Positions 1 through 12,251 of a DNA stretch of 64,000 bases are shown here, one piece after another. The position numbers and the translations under genes were made by a program. The stretch comes from Tupaia tana (taxonomy: Eukaryota > Chordata > Mammalia > Scandentia > Tupaiidae), in NCBI GenBank assembly GCA_026018925.1, contig JAKSZU010000005.1, positions 88,029,886 to 88,093,885 on the forward strand. The letters are read 5' to 3'. Positions within the stretch are counted from its first letter, which is position 1; each line of letters begins with the position of its first letter. The notes beneath the pieces were generated by a model. That model was given only the letters and a program-made list of their open reading frames with translations, ran no database searches and was not told where the DNA came from.

Positions 1-745
1 TTGTCATATTTGTAATATAGTATATAACAGGAACTAAGAGAAAACATATTTTATAAAATGTTTGCTCTCCCTTCTTTCTTCCCAAGAAACTTGGTGTGAA
101 TAAACCACCTTGGTTATATACACAGATGTTTTTTCAACACAAAGATTGTTTCTGTATAAACTCTTTGTCTCATTGCTAAGTAGGTCATATTAAGCTATAG
201 GGGAAAAGGTGAGGATATCTTCATTTGTGTATAATTTGCTAATATGTTTAATATAACCTTGATTTCAAGTTTTGGTATATATATATTTGGATATTAAAAT
301 TATCTTCTTGAAAGAGAAGATCTAAAATATACCTCTACAAATACATTATGAACATTAGGAAATAAAATGGATTACTGCTATAAATGTATTTAAAATATTT
401 TCTTTATTAACACAAGTATTAATAAAAATGTATAAAATAAAACTTACATATATGTAATTTGGTAATTTATATTGTCTTTATTGAAATTTAAAGTAATAAA
501 TATTACTCAAACATTGTGCCAAAAAATAACAAAAATGTGAGTAGAAAATACTCTATGTATACATTATCAATATATACAAATATTCCTAAATTCTACTAAA
601 TAGGTCATGAATGTTCTTTTCTGGGAATTATTAAGTGACCAACAATACATATGTAAAACATTTTGTATACCTGTAAAAGGTATATAAATAACAAAGACAA
701 CTATTCTTAGGTTTTGTTAAGTGAAATCTAAACAAAATAGTTAAA
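1..745. other. AT-rich intergenic DNA, nothing recognised
   Basis: Very AT-rich sequence with short runs such as TATATATAT near 280. I see no open frame of note, no repeat family I can name and no regulatory signal. Confidence 0.6.
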
Positions 746-1336
<591 letters not shown>

Positions 1337-2392
1337 AAGGACACCGTAATTAGGGTGACAATTTTCAGAACGGGAGAGAATTTTTGTTAATTGTGCCTCG
1401 GATAAGGGACTGATAACCAGAATACACAGAGAACTCAAGCGACTTACCTTGAAGAAAATGATTAAAAGAAGCGAATGTGAGCTGAATAAACAACTCTCTA
1501 AGGAAGACATACAAACAGCCAAAAATCACATGGAAATGTTCAACAACACTCATTGTAAGGGAGATGCAGATCAAAACCACAATGAGATAGCCCCTAACCC
1601 CAGTCAGAATAGCAAAGATTAAAAAAACAAAAAATGATAAGTTCTGGTGGGGATGTAGTGAAAGGGGAACACTGCTACATTATTGATGGGAAAGTAAATT
1701 GGACCAGCCACTGTGGAGAACAATATGGAGGTTCCTCAAAGACCTTCAAGTAGAACTACCATATGATCCAGCAATTCCACTCCTGGGTATCTGCCCAAAG
1801 GACAGGAGAACGCTCAGTTGGAAAATCACTTGCACAACTATATTTATTGCAGCACTATTCACAATTGCTAAGACATATGATCAACCCAAATATCCACAAA
1901 TGGATGAATGGGTTGAAAAAGTGTATAGGCACATATACTCCACGGAATATTACTCAGTCATAAAAAATGAGGCCCTTTAATTAGATAGAAAGTGGAAAAA
2001 TATGGAAGATTTGTTGATGATTGAAGCAAGTCAAGCTATGAAAGAGAAACATTGCGTGTCTCCACTTATACAGACTGTCCACACTCTATGGTAGAGGCTG
2101 AAAGACTGAAGGACATAAAAGCATTAAAAATTGTTATGGACACTAGAGACAAAGGAAGGAGAGTGTAGGAGGGGAAGAGTGCAGGAAAGGAAATTTGGGG
2201 AAAAAATGGAGAGGTAAGATATTTGTGGGACACAGATATAGTTTATTATCTATTGATGATGTGTATAGTATTCACAACTAGACTGAGATGTATATCACAC
2301 TGGGTAAAGTCTCTTTGCAATCTAAATGATGTATGGTGATTGAATGTATAAATAACAATAATAAAAAATTGAGTGAAATAAAGAGAAAAATT
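1337..2392 (+). mobile_element. L1 (LINE-1) 3' fragment: end of ORF2 plus 3' UTR
   Basis: A 5'-truncated L1. The stretch 1400-1700 matches the L1 ORF2 tail (AACCACAATGAGATA near 1575). 1699-1980 reads as the ORF2 C-terminus with the hallmark phrases ELPYDPAIPLLGI, FIAALFTIAKT and EYYSVIKNEAL. No full reverse transcriptase frame remains. 2150-2360 is the same 3' UTR tail seen at 30880, 62160 and, inverted, at 5405 and 25372. It begins right after the RPL21 pseudogene's 3' duplication, so the pseudogene landed at or near its truncated 5' edge. Confidence 0.9.
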
Positions 2393-2624
2393 TTAAATTG
2401 TAGGTATATTTGTTTACCAAAATAATGAATTCTTGTAGTATATTAAAATGTCCCAATAAACCATAGTTTTGTTCCCAGGTTTTAGAGTCAAGTTTGGATT
2501 TATAATGTGCTAGTACCTAGATTATCCTATAACTTAAAATCTATATTTTAGTTTCCTCAGATAAAATGAATCCACAATATGTCCACATTACAGAGACATT
2601 ATTATTTTTTATTATTATTATTTT
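2393..2624. other. AT-rich spacer
   Basis: Unique AT-rich sequence ending in an ATT-rich run. No recognisable feature. Confidence 0.5.
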
Positions 2625-2877
2625 TTAGATTATTATATATATATTTTTTGCCACAGGGCATGTGCACTCACAAAAGAGATAGAGAGAAAGAGAGAAATCA
2701 CACCCTTCAGGGGGGATGGTGACATCACAATACCTTCTCTTCCATTCTCCTCTTGGGATTTTGGGCATGCACACATGTGCACCTGGCATGATTTTTCAAG
2801 CCACTGAGTCTGGACATGAACTGCAGTCTGCTATGTTGAAATTTAGTGCTTAGACAACCACTCCACCTGCTGGCCCC
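2625..2877 (-). mobile_element. SINE-A, diverged, antisense
   Basis: Reverse-strand SINE-A: T-rich tail at the left, GGGCATGTGCACTCAC, GA-rich tract, CTCCATTCTCCTCTTGGGATTTTGGGC body, and the tRNA-like head ending CACCTGCTGGCCCC at the right. Flanked by ATTATT-rich sequence that makes the TSD ambiguous. Confidence 0.85.
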
Positions 2878-3007
2878 CATCATCATTATTATTATTCTAA
2901 GTATGCATTAAAATATAAAAAATGACTGCCTGAAGCTGTACATATGTTAATAAAACCTAGCCATTCTGACAGATTCATACCACTTTGTTTAAAAAGAATT
3001 ATTTCTT

Positions 3008-3252
3008 GGGACGAGCAGTTAGCGTAATGGTTATGTCACTGGACTCCCATGTAGTCGACTGTGGTTTGCATTCCTAACCCGGTGGCTTAAAACTCAAATC
3101 ACGCACGTGTGCGTGCGTGCCAAGATCCTGAGAGGAGAATGGAGGAGAAGGGATTGCGGCCGTCCCCCCCGGGGGTGATTTCTTGCTTTCTGTCTCTCTG
3201 TCTCTGTCTATCTGGTGAGCACACGCGCCCTATAGCAAAAACCTTTCAAAAA
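3008..3252 (+). mobile_element. SINE-A, young subtype (C in B box)
   Basis: Head GGGACGAGCAGTTAGCGTAATGG (A box TAGCGTAATGG), B-box region GGTTTGCATTCC, then GGTGGCTTAAAACTC and the full body to CCTATAGCAAAAACC. Short A-tail, abutting an antisense SINE-B. It carries the four-A run that goes with the C-type B box. Confidence 0.9.
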
Positions 3253-3406
3253 ATACTTCTTTACTTTTATGTATTCAGTCATTTATTTTAATTTGACCAT
3301 AGAGAGACAGGATGTGAGAAAACAAGCCACCAGGTCTGGGACTCAAACCATGGTTGGCCATATGGGAGTGTCCGGTATCTTAAGCACCATGCCACCTGCT
3401 GGTCCC
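3253..3406 (-). mobile_element. SINE-B, antisense
   Basis: ATTTATTTTAATTTGACC, short GA tract, AAACAAGCCACCAGGTCTGG, then the head RC ending CCACCTGCTGGTCCC. It lacks the SINE-A body. Joined tail to tail with the preceding SINE-A. Confidence 0.85.
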
Positions 3407-4653
3407 AAGATTTATACCACTTTTTAAGAAATCAAACTTAATGTAATGTGTTCATAATAATATGACTCTCTATAGATATTCCTTTTTAAAAGATAACCTG
3501 AACTAGTCTGGACTTAATATGGGTAAGTATCAGTCTGAATCATAGCACATGAAACAAATATTAATTTATTAGTAAAATTTAAAAAATCACTTTGCATCTT
3601 CCACACATATCTTTGTGTAGTGAAAAACTTCACACAGTTGGCCCCTTAATAGATTTTGGGTTGCTTGTTTAGGCCCAGTCCATGTCAAAATAGAAATGGC
3701 AACTAATAGATTATAAGACTATTTTTCTCCAATATGTACTGGCAAAATGTTTTTCCTATGCATATACATAAAAGTATCACAATTATTCATACCTTAGTCT
3801 TTATTACTTTTCTTCCTAGAGGCTGACAGCTCAATGTTTGTGTCCTCTTGTTATTTATATATTTAGTTATTTAAATTTAGTTTTATTTATTATATGTTAC
3901 CCGTTTCCACTCACTTCATTTAATTTTGCTTTGTGCATCTATTATAAATAACACCTACTACTGTGTTAAGATCACAATAAATGATTTTAACATCCAAAAA
4001 AGTCATTCTCATCAATATGTTCACCATGAACGAGAAAAAAAAGAACTACTCAAATCAGGTAACTTTATTTCAACATTGAATAAAATTTTGGTGAAGGGGA
4101 AAACTCAAACTATTCTAGAATGAGACTTCACTCCATGTATATAAGTTCTATTTTGCATGTTTTCTCTGAGCCCAATGGAAGAAATAATCAATACATGGCT
4201 GTACAGACACTAAATGTAACAAGAAGTCAATTTATAGATTTTCAGGATGATACTCACCATTGCCACATGCTTTGTGACAACCTCTACAACAGTGAAAGTC
4301 AGAGATTAGTTTACAATAATTGAGCTGAAACTTCAATTTACCAGCAGAGTGTTACACAGTGTCAAACAGTATTCGATTTCAAGGAAGCTGGCCAGAAAGG
4401 GACACAAACTAAAACTAAAACCCCAGGGAAGCATGATGTATGATACTGTCATGGAAAAAGATGAAAACAACTTATAGGTATATATGTAACATATCATATA
4501 ATATATACATATATGTACATATATTTGCTGCTTATAAGAATGAACAAAACAAATGCTTTCAGGTTGGTAAGTGAAAGATATCATATTAATCATACCAAAA
4601 TACAAAGAAAAACATGGTTTTGTTTATTACATGGTTGAAATCAAATTATTAAA
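3407..4653. other. Unique AT-rich sequence, no gene seen
   Basis: About 1.2 kb with no repeat family I can name. Small open frames at 3926-4605 overlap on both strands, lack coding character and match no protein I recognise. Confidence 0.5.
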
Positions 4654-4915
4654 AATACAAACTGTGGGATCAGCTGACGGCATAATGGCCATGTCCCTGG
4701 ACTCCCCAAAATTGATCGTGGTTCGAGTCCTGGACCCAGTGCATGCATGCCCAAAAGCCTGAGAGAAGAATGGAGAAGAAGAGATTGTGGTGTGGCCATG
4801 TCTTCTGAAGGGTGATTTCTTGCTGTCTGTCTCACTGTCTCTCTCTGTTGCCAGAAAACGCATGCTCCCTGTAGCAAAAATCTCTCTCTAAGAAAATAAT
4901 AATAATACAAAATGT
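4654..4915 (+). mobile_element. SINE-A with TSD
   Basis: Element at about 4666-4903, head GGGATCAGCTGACGGCATAATGG, B box GGTTCGAGTCC intact, part of the linker before GCATGCATGCCC deleted. Imperfect 12-bp flanks AATACAAACTGT (4654-4665) and AATACAAAATGT (4904-4915). Confidence 0.9.
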
Positions 4916-5020
4916 AAATGCATAGGCAAAATCTGCTTTTTGAAAATAATTTGAATATTTAGTAAGTGGGCATAATTAAATATTTTTTTGAATATTATTT
5001 TCTCCACATTTTCACAATAT

Positions 5021-5024
<4 letters not shown>

Positions 5025-5069
<45 letters not shown>
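5025..5069. repeat. Poly(T) run of 45 bases
   Basis: Uninterrupted T45 next to an antisense L1 fragment. It may be the tail of a very short, 5'-truncated retroinsertion on the minus strand. No element body is recognisable beside it. Confidence 0.9.
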
Positions 5070-5072
<3 letters not shown>

Positions 5073-5400
5073 AGAGCCATCCTAGTGAGTGAGTGGTTTA
5101 GAATTATGTGACACTGATGGCCAATGATGCTGAAAATCTTTTTGTGTACTTGTTGGACATTTGTACATCTTCTTGGGAGAAATGTCTGCACATATACTAT
5201 TTTCAGTTGACTTATTGTCCTTTTATGATTCAGTTGTACCAGTTCTTTATATGTTGTATATAAAATTCACTTGCCGGATATATGACTTGCAAATATTTGC
5301 TCCTGTATTGTAGTTTCACTTTTCAGTTACTGAATATTCCCTTTGAAACAAAAATGTGTGAATTTTGATTAAGTCCATTTTATCTACTTTTTAAACAAAT
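5070..5400 (-). mobile_element. Old L1 (L1M-type) ORF2 region, antisense
   Basis: The order of GCCATCCTAGTGAGTG, a GGCCAATGATG-like segment, CTTCTTGGGAGAAATGTCTG and ATATGACTTGCAAATATTTGCTCC matches the familiar antisense L1 ORF2 3' half. Decayed, no open frame. Confidence 0.8.
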
Positions 5401-5404
5401 TGTG

Positions 5405-5660
5405 TTTATTTATTTTTATTATTACATTTAGTCACTGTACATCTTTACAGCATGCAAAATGAATTTTCCCAGTGTAAATACTGTATATTTTCCAGCCAAA
5501 ACTATTCCTAAACACATTATTATCAACTGATAATTTGCCATTTTCATGTCCATGAAATGTTTTGATTTTTTTCCCTTGATTCCCTGCTGTCTGTCCCCAA
5601 TTGCCCACCTCTTCCCACACTCTATTGTATCGACATTTGCTCTTCATGCTTTTATAGCTA
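5405..5660 (-). mobile_element. L1 3' UTR tail, antisense
   Basis: Reverse complement of the tail seen at 62160-62340: shared TCACTGTA, TTACAGCATGCAAAATGAATTTTCCCAG and TTTCCCTTGATTCCCTG landmarks in the same order. The same short L1 tail recurs five times in the window. Confidence 0.75.
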
Positions 5661-5761
5661 CCAATCTTTCAGTTTCTTCATAAGACATTCAGTATATATA
5701 TTAATATATTTAATTTGAATACCATCATAATATAAAATATAACATATGCAACATATGCACA

Positions 5762-5873
5762 CTTAAAACTCTGAAATATTGCAGAGAAAAGCTTGAAGGA
5801 CCCAAATAAGCAAACAATATATTTCCTGTTCACAAATTGAAAGTCTTTATATTGCTAAAATTACAATGTTCAT
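5762..5873 (+). mobile_element. L1 ORF2 segment, left part
   Basis: Matches the L1 ORF2 stretch preceding the usual ATTGGAAGACTTAATATTGTTAAAATG motif (here CACAAATTGAAAGTCTTTATATTGCTAAAATTACAATG). Interrupted at 5874 by a SINE-C and continues after it. Confidence 0.75.
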
Positions 5874-6126
5874 GGCTGGCTCCATAGCCTAGTAGTTAAG
5901 GAAACTTGATGCCACATGACTGATTGAGGCTCAGATCTTTTCCCCTGTGGCTTGAAAAACATGTGGAGCCTGGGTCTGTGCATGTCCAAAATTCTGACAG
6001 GTTAGAGAGATGGAGGAAAAAGGATTCTAGCATGACCATGCCCAATTGGGGGTGCTTTCTTCCTTTCTTTTTCACTCTATATCTCTCTTTCTGGAGGGCA
6101 CATATTTTCTTTGACAATTTAAAAAA
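5874..6126 (+). mobile_element. SINE-C inside L1
   Basis: Head GGCTGGCTCCATAGCCTAGTAG, body with AATTCTGACAGG...GATGGAGGAAAAAGGATT, GCCCAATTGGGGGTGC, CT-rich segment, end GGGCACATATTTTCTTTGACAATTT and A6. No clear TSD, so it is old. Confidence 0.85.
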
Positions 6127-6966
6127 TGACAATTTTCTCCCATACTATTTTATAACTTGAAGACTAGCATACATAATTCCACAGACTTTATAAATTGACA
6201 AGCTGATTATAAAATTTTTAGGACAATTCAAAGAACAAGTGTTGTCAAAATTGTTCAAAGAAAGATAAACTAAATAGTACATACATGGCCTGACTTCAGG
6301 ATGATTTGCAACGCTCTAATCAGGAGTGTGTGGACTTAAATGTAACAAGTAGCTCAATGAAACAGAGTCACGGGCCAATAAAAAAGAGTAGCATATATGT
6401 CAATTGATTTCTGATATGGATAAAAAAGTTCAATGGAGAAAAACTTGCTTTTCAGAATGGTGCTGGAAGTATTGATTATCCACAGGCAAAGAAATGAACC
6501 TTGACTCATACTATGTGTCACATACAAAATTAAATCAAAACAAATAATGAATGTAGATACAAGACCTACAACTTCTACAAGAATACAAACGATTCAATTT
6601 TATGACAGGTTTAGGCAAAGATTTTTTTTTAAAATTTATAACATTATCACAGTGCAAATAAGAAAAAATGATCTACTGAAAATCATAAATTATAGGATGT
6701 CTACTTATTTAAGATACTGTTAAAAGAATAAGAAGCCAAGTCAAAGATAATAAAAAAATATTTGCAAATCACATAGTTTGTAAAGGGTTATTTTGCAGAA
6801 TATACAAAGCATTTGAAAAATCTATGAAACAGAAAAGACACAATACGATTTTTAAAAGCAAGAAATATTTGAATGCTACTTCACACATGCACAAACAAAT
6901 ATACAGTAGGTAAAAAAACACATTTAAATACACTATGAAACATTAATTCTTAGGGAAATATTAAGT
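6127..6966 (+). mobile_element. L1 ORF2 segment, right part
   Basis: Continuation of the L1: TCAATTGATTTCTGATATGGATAAAAAAG, CAATGGAGAAAAACTTGC, GGTGCTGGAAGTATTGATTATCCACA and further ORF2 landmarks in the right order up to CTTAGGGAAATATTAAG. Many indels and stops. Confidence 0.85.
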
Positions 6967-7068
6967 ATATGATTTATATTCTCTTTCTTATTTTTCAAAA
7001 ATTTTGTATTTTCAGATTTGTGGGTCTGTTGTTTATTCATGGCCTTCTCTTGGTTCTCATTGTTAATG

Positions 7069-7259
7069 ACTTGTTTATGTTTTAAAAAAATATTTTATTT
7101 ATTTTTATTCAGCATTATTATTATTTTTTTAATTTGACCAGAGAGAGAGAAAGAGAGAAAGCAAGCTGCCAGGTCCAGGACTCGAACTGTGGTCGGCCAT
7201 GTGGGAGTCCAGCATGTCTTAAGCACCATGCCAACTGCTGGACCCAACTTGCTTATTTT
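7069..7259 (-). mobile_element. SINE-B with TSD, antisense
   Basis: Element about 7084-7246: AATTTGACCAGAGAGAGAG, GCAAGCTGCCAGGTCCAGGACTCG, head RC ending AACTGCTGGACCC. Flanks ACTTGTTTATGTTTT and ACTTGCTTATTTTT. Confidence 0.9.
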
Positions 7260-7410
7260 TATAAGATTACTTCTTATTTTTTATTTATGGGAATATCTGG
7301 AGAATTATATGAGCCTTGGAAGGAAGATCTGTTTTTCCAGAGAGGATTCACATTTACTTCCAAAAGTCTAGGAAAACTTAATCTACACATTACAGCATGG
7401 ATTAAACTTA

Positions 7411-7644
7411 TTTTTAATTTAAAAAAGAGTGTGCATGCTCACCAGAGAGACAGCGATAGTGATAAAACACTTCCTAGGGGGGATGGCCACACCCCAATCC
7501 CTTCTCCTCCATTCTCTTCAAGGAATTTTGGGGACTCACACACACGAGTCCAGTGTTTTTCTTAAGCTAACAGGTCCTAGAGTGGAACTATGCTGTTGGC
7601 CATGTAAGAACCATCTACCCCAACCACCATTCCAGTGGCTGGCC
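7411..7644 (-). mobile_element. SINE-A, diverged, antisense
   Basis: GTGTGCATGCTCACCAGAGAGACAG, GGGGGGATGGCCACACC, CCTTCTCCTCCATTCTC body and head RC ending CCAGTGGCTGGCC. Short tail, old copy. Confidence 0.85.
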
Positions 7645-7879
7645 TAAGTAGCATCATGTTTTTAATGTAACCATGGCTGAATAACCATGTTACATTTTCT
7701 TTATGGTTATTCCTTTTCAAGATCTTTTTTATCATTTGCCTTTGCTTGTCCCCAGTGTCAAGCAATTGTTCTTGCTCTGGCATGGGATCAAGGGATCCTG
7801 GTTTCAACTGGTTCCTTCTTCCACGGAGAATGCAATCTTTGTACTTTCAGTGTTTAGGAACTCCTTTTTTCCCCTTGAT

Positions 7880-8102
7880 ACATCATGTGTATATATGAAC
7901 ATGGCGGGTGGGGGAGATCAAGGAGCATCCCCCGCAAGGTCTAGTCACATGGAAATCCCCTTCCTCCAATCCTCCAGCCCATGAGATCTTGGGTACGTGT
8001 GTGAGTGCCCTGTGTGCTTTGGGCTGACTTGACCAGGTATTTGAACCATGGTTGCCATGTGGAATCCAGCTTCTCTGGTGTCTATTGTGTGCCAGGAGGC
8101 CA
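7880..8102 (-). mobile_element. SINE-D, very diverged, antisense
   Basis: Landmarks CCTTCCTCCAATCCTCCAG, AGATCTTGGGTACGTGTGTGAGTGCCC and a B-box-like TTTGAACCATGGTTGCCATGTGGAATCCAGC resemble the copies at 38767 and 59785. The borders are approximate. Confidence 0.6.
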
Positions 8103-8937
8103 TGAAATACATCATGAAGGTAATCAAATATTCTCGAGTAAAAATAGCTGTATTATTGATAGTATAAATCTTAACTTTCATCTTCAGTTAGGTTTTGCTC
8201 ATGAACTTTTTTAGATTCTTAGAAATATGTTTTGTAATATTTTCTCAGCATTTTATATACTTTCCTGACAGTATCTAGGATGTCATATTGCAAGATATAA
8301 AGAATACATGTATATTTTACTATTGATTTTTTTTAGCTAATTCACTTGGCAGGTACTGTATGAATACATGTGGCTTCAAATCTTATTTTACATGGTTATA
8401 TTACTTAGGTTGGTCTAATTTCTTCTAATACACATATCAAGTTAATAATTTTAGTATAGTGATCTGTTTGAATATTATAACATATTCAAAGTTGTTTTAA
8501 GAGAAACAGTGGTTTATTTGTCCCAAAACAAATATAATATACAACTTCCAAGAAGAAATAAAATTAATTTAATACACAAATAGCTGTCCTGTGGTCTTCT
8601 GGTCTGGTTTTCCATGATTCTTCTTTACGTTAATTATTGTGTATTTTTTAATTATTTGTGATCTGTTTGTAAATGGGACTCTTAGTTTGCAGGATCTGAG
8701 ATTAATGAAAATAATTTTCTTTCACCTAATAAAATACCCAGTTTAAGTATTACTTTAAATTTTAGTGTAGGAAGACAAGATTCTGCAGGGGCCATAAAAA
8801 CACCAAATAGTTTGGTAAACATTTTGCCAAAGGCTGGAGGCAGTTAGAAGTATACAAGTGATTTGAAAGGAAACAAGTAGTGATATGGCAAGAGAGAAAA
8901 TAATTTACAAGTCATGGGAATTTACTTCCTACATCTT
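8103..8937. other. Unique AT-rich sequence
   Basis: No gene or repeat recognised over about 830 bp. Confidence 0.5.
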
Positions 8938-9233
8938 GAAGTAAACTTGAAGCAAACTTTTTGTTTGTTTGTTTTGGCCTTAGGATGTATGCACTTGTGG
9001 GGGTGGGAGGAGGGAGAAAGTGAGAGGGAAGGTGAGAAATCACTGCCCCCTCAAGGGAACAGCCACTCTGACGCTGCAGTCCCTTCTCTATTCTCCTCCC
9101 ATGCAAGCAAAGGTGCCAGGTATGAGTTTCTAGTCACCAGGTCAGGAACTCAAACTGTGATCAGTCATTTGGGAGACCAGCATGTAACTGCTACACCATC
9201 TGCTGGTCCTGAAATAAACTTAAATCAAACTTT
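8938..9233 (-). mobile_element. SINE-A with long TSD, antisense
   Basis: Element 8961-9210. The tail has become (GTTT)n. Flanks GAAGTAAACTTGAAGCAAAC (from 8938) and GAAATAAACTTAAATCAAAC (from 9211) are a clear diverged duplication of more than 20 bp. B-box RC appears as GGAACTCAAACTGTGATC. Confidence 0.92.
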
Positions 9234-9439
9234 AACACTTTAAAAAATATTTTACCAAACTATAAGCACATTCTTGGAAGAAAGTAAAATTTTCCTGAAC
9301 TGATACAAAGGTTGTTCATTTTAAAGCAGTTTATTTGAAAACATAACTTTATAAATTATATATTACAAATTTACCAAGTGTCATATGGATAAACAGTTAG
9401 AAGAAAAAATGGTTAAATGCTTGTGCTACTATTTACTAC

Positions 9440-9729
9440 AAGTGAATCCCAGGGATCAGTAGGTGGCTTGGTGGTTAAGGTGCTGAACTTCCACATGGCC
9501 AACCACAGTTTGAGTCCCAGACATGAGGGCTTGAAAATCACACTGGGCACACATGTGCGCATGCTCCAAAATCTCAGGAGGAGAATGGAGGAGAAGGGAT
9601 TGTGGTGTGGCAATCAGATCTAGGGAATGATTTGTCACTTTCCTTCTCACTGTCACTCTGGTCAGTGCACACACCCTATGTCAAACACACACACACGCAC
9701 ACACACACACAAACAAAAAGCAAATCCTA
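9440..9729 (+). mobile_element. SINE-A with TSD
   Basis: Element 9452-9718, head GGGATCAGTAGGTGGCTTGGTGG (older-type head), B box GTTTGAGTCCC, body complete. The tail drifted into (CA)n at 9687-9710. Flanks AAGTGAATCC and AAGCAAATCC. Confidence 0.9.
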
Positions 9730-10316
9730 CTCTTTACTCTTTTATTCTTTGTAGGCATGAGCTTTTTGTCTGCCTCTAGTTATCTTACACAAATGAGAAA
9801 GCTAAAATCAAAGTCCAAATACATTAAAGGATATATAAAGCACTATTAGTTTTCATTTCACATTTAAGCCAGGGCAGAACTAAATGACACAGCTTTGCTT
9901 ATGGTAAAGAGACAGCAGCTGCTATAACTTAATTACCTTGCACTTCTCACTAGCACCCTTAATCAGAACACCACTAATTACTATAATATGTTTCCAGAGG
10001 GCTAAATAGAATTGTTCTAACTTATTTGAACTTAACCTTAAAGACTATGACATGAACTCTACAATTTTGAGAATGTAAGAAGCTTAAATGTAAAAGTCAG
10101 CATCTTTTTAAAACACTCTGAAAATATATACATGCAAATGTCCCAGTTTACCAAAAACTCTGCATTTTCTTAATTCTCATTTTTTTATGTAATGAGTAAA
10201 ATATATTCTCATTAACTGTAAATTATCTAGTACTTGCAAAAATTTAGTGGATGTAAATATATTGAAAGAGGCTAATATTGACTACAACATATATTTGCAT
10301 TAAAATATATAAATCT
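9730..10316. other. Unique AT-rich sequence
   Basis: No gene or repeat family recognised. Confidence 0.5.
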
Positions 10317-10550
10317 GGGCACAGTCCTGTAGCACAGCAGTTAAGCATAGCAGTTAAGGTTTAATCCCAGCAAGGAAACATTTCAAGTGTGTGTGCATGC
10401 CCCAAATCCTGATGCCATGGAGAAATGAAGGGAAAAGGATTTCAGTGTGACCACATCCCATTGCAGGGGTGAGGGCTCTCTCTCTCTTTCTCTCTTCTTC
10501 CCAAGCACACACTCCCTCTTGCATTAAATAAATAAATTAGTAAAATAAAC
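10317..10550 (+). mobile_element. SINE-C-like, diverged
   Basis: GGGCACAGTCCTGTAGCACAGCAGTTAAG head with an internal repeat of AGCANAGCAGTTAAG, body CCAAATCCTGATGCCATGGAG, CATCCCATTGCAGGGGTG, CT-rich stretch and (AAAT)-rich tail. Confidence 0.75.
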
Positions 10551-10813
10551 AAATAATTGTGTAAGTTAAATCCCAATTAAAAATTTGTTTGAATTTAGAG
10601 AGAACATTTTAAAACTTATTTTAGATATTATTTGTATGTACAAATTTATTGCTATATGCCCTGTAAATAAATATCTAATGAACAAGAAAGAAAATAATTT
10701 AAGATTTATCCAATAATGTATATATCAGATTCACAATGTCTGAAATACCATTCTCTGTCTTTCATGAAATGTGATATTTGTAATTAGTAGAAAACAAACT
10801 TCAGATGTTCATA

Positions 10814-10904
10814 GGCTATATCAAATCTTTTTAAAAACATATTTATTTATTTAATTTTATTTATTATTTTCTAATTTGATGAGAGAAGGAGAGAGAGGAA
10901 GAGT

Positions 10905-10942
<38 letters not shown>

Positions 10943-11036
10943 CTGCCAGGTCCAAGACTTGAACCGTAGTCGACCATGTGGGAGTCTAGCACCTTAACCA
11001 CCACACCACCTGCCGGCCCCAGCTATGTCAAATCTT
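10814..11036 (-). mobile_element. SINE-B with TSD, antisense
   Basis: Element 10830-11020 with an expanded (GA)n tract at about 10907-10940. Flanks GGCTATATCAAATCTT and AGCTATGTCAAATCTT. Head RC ends ACCTGCCGGCCCC. Confidence 0.92.
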
Positions 11037-11928
11037 AATCAGTCATCTTGTTTTCTAAAAATTATGCATGACTACTGAAGAAAGGCCTGTACATAGATAA
11101 AATTCATTAATATTCATTGAATGAATAAGTAAAAACAGTGTATATTTTTTAACAGCAGCCTTCTCAGAGATGTGAGTGCATGTGTGTATCTGTGTATAAA
11201 ATCTATGAGCGTTTATGTATCTAACTTATTATGTCCTGATTACATAATTCCATGAAGAGAAATAAAATAGATTTAGTATTATGCTGTGTTTTTTTTTTAA
11301 TGGATTTGGTCATTATCCTAGAAAACTAAGACTTTAAAGTTAGAACCATTATAACTATATGTGAATGAAAAACATTCGTTATCTGAAATTTATTTCATTA
11401 CACTGTTCTTTCCAACCCCTCGAAACAACAGCAAAACAAAAACAAAACAAAACAAAACCTCTCTCATTATTGCTGTATGGGATCCATGATTTTCTATCTT
11501 AAAATGGCGGAGGGTGGGAGGGAGGAAAGCAAGAAAGGAAGAAAAAAAAAGGAATATAAAATATTAAAAACATAATAAATAAATTCATGAAAAAAGAAAA
11601 GTTGGTAATGTAAGAAGTTTTTTGGTAAGTTTGACGGACAGTTAAAACCTGAGAACCCTATTGTTAGGAAGTACATTTGGTCTTTTAAGTAGTAACTAGG
11701 AGTGTCAATTCTAGGAGGAGCATTTACTGAAATAGTTCAGACATAGTTTTACAAATTTGTACTCTTACCAACATTGTATAAAACTTAATATACTTTCTCT
11801 ACAAAACTTAATATCATCAAACTTTTCCATTTAACAAAGCAATTGTCTAAAATAGTATACCATTGGGTCTTGATTAGCATTATCCAAACTAGTAATCAAG
11901 TTAAATGTCTTTTTCTCCTCTTCTCTCT
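11037..11928. other. Unique sequence with small simple repeats
   Basis: Holds a (CAAAA)n run at 11431-11458 and a purine-rich patch at 11505-11551. No gene recognised. Confidence 0.5.
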
Positions 11929-12090
11929 CCTTCCTTCCTTCCTTCCTTCCTTCCTTCCTTCCTTCCTTCCTTCCTTCCTTCCTTCCTTCCTTCCTTCTTT
12001 TTTTTCCTTCCTTCCTACCATCCTCCCTTCTTCTTCCTTTCTTCATTCCTTTCGTTTTCCTCTTTCTCTTTTCTTTTCTTCTTCATTCTC
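11929..12090. repeat. (TTCC)n microsatellite and CT-rich tract
   Basis: Pure (TTCC)n at about 11929-11997 followed by imperfect CT-rich sequence to 12090. It directly adjoins the 3' end of an antisense SINE-A, so it probably grew from that SINE's A-tail. Confidence 0.95.
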
Positions 12091-12127
12091 CAGAGGGCAT
12101 GTGTGCTCACCAGATAAAGAGAAAGAA

Positions 12128-12158
<31 letters not shown>

Positions 12159-12251
12159 AAGGGAGAAAGCACCCCTCAATGGGGCATGGTCACTTTACAA
12201 CCCTTTCTTCTCCAATTGGCCATTCTGTTGAAATTTTGGACCCAGTACTTT
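12091..12251 (-). mobile_element. SINE-A, 5'-truncated, antisense
   Basis: CAGAGGGCATGTGTGCTCACCAG, (GA)n, GGGGCATGGTCAC and CTTCTCCAATT body. The tRNA-like head is missing; the element stops near TTTTGGACCCAGTAC. Confidence 0.8.

Noticed and set aside
1699-1980. 93-residue frame as a host gene
   Set aside because: It is the C-terminus of L1 ORF2 in a 5'-truncated element.
5025-5069. T45 as a Pol III terminator or regulatory site
   Set aside because: Length and context fit a retroposon tail or slippage product.
11831-12046. KEGRKEGRKEG repeat protein (minus strand) and its LPSFLPSFLPSF counterpart
   Set aside because: Translation of the (TTCC)n microsatellite.
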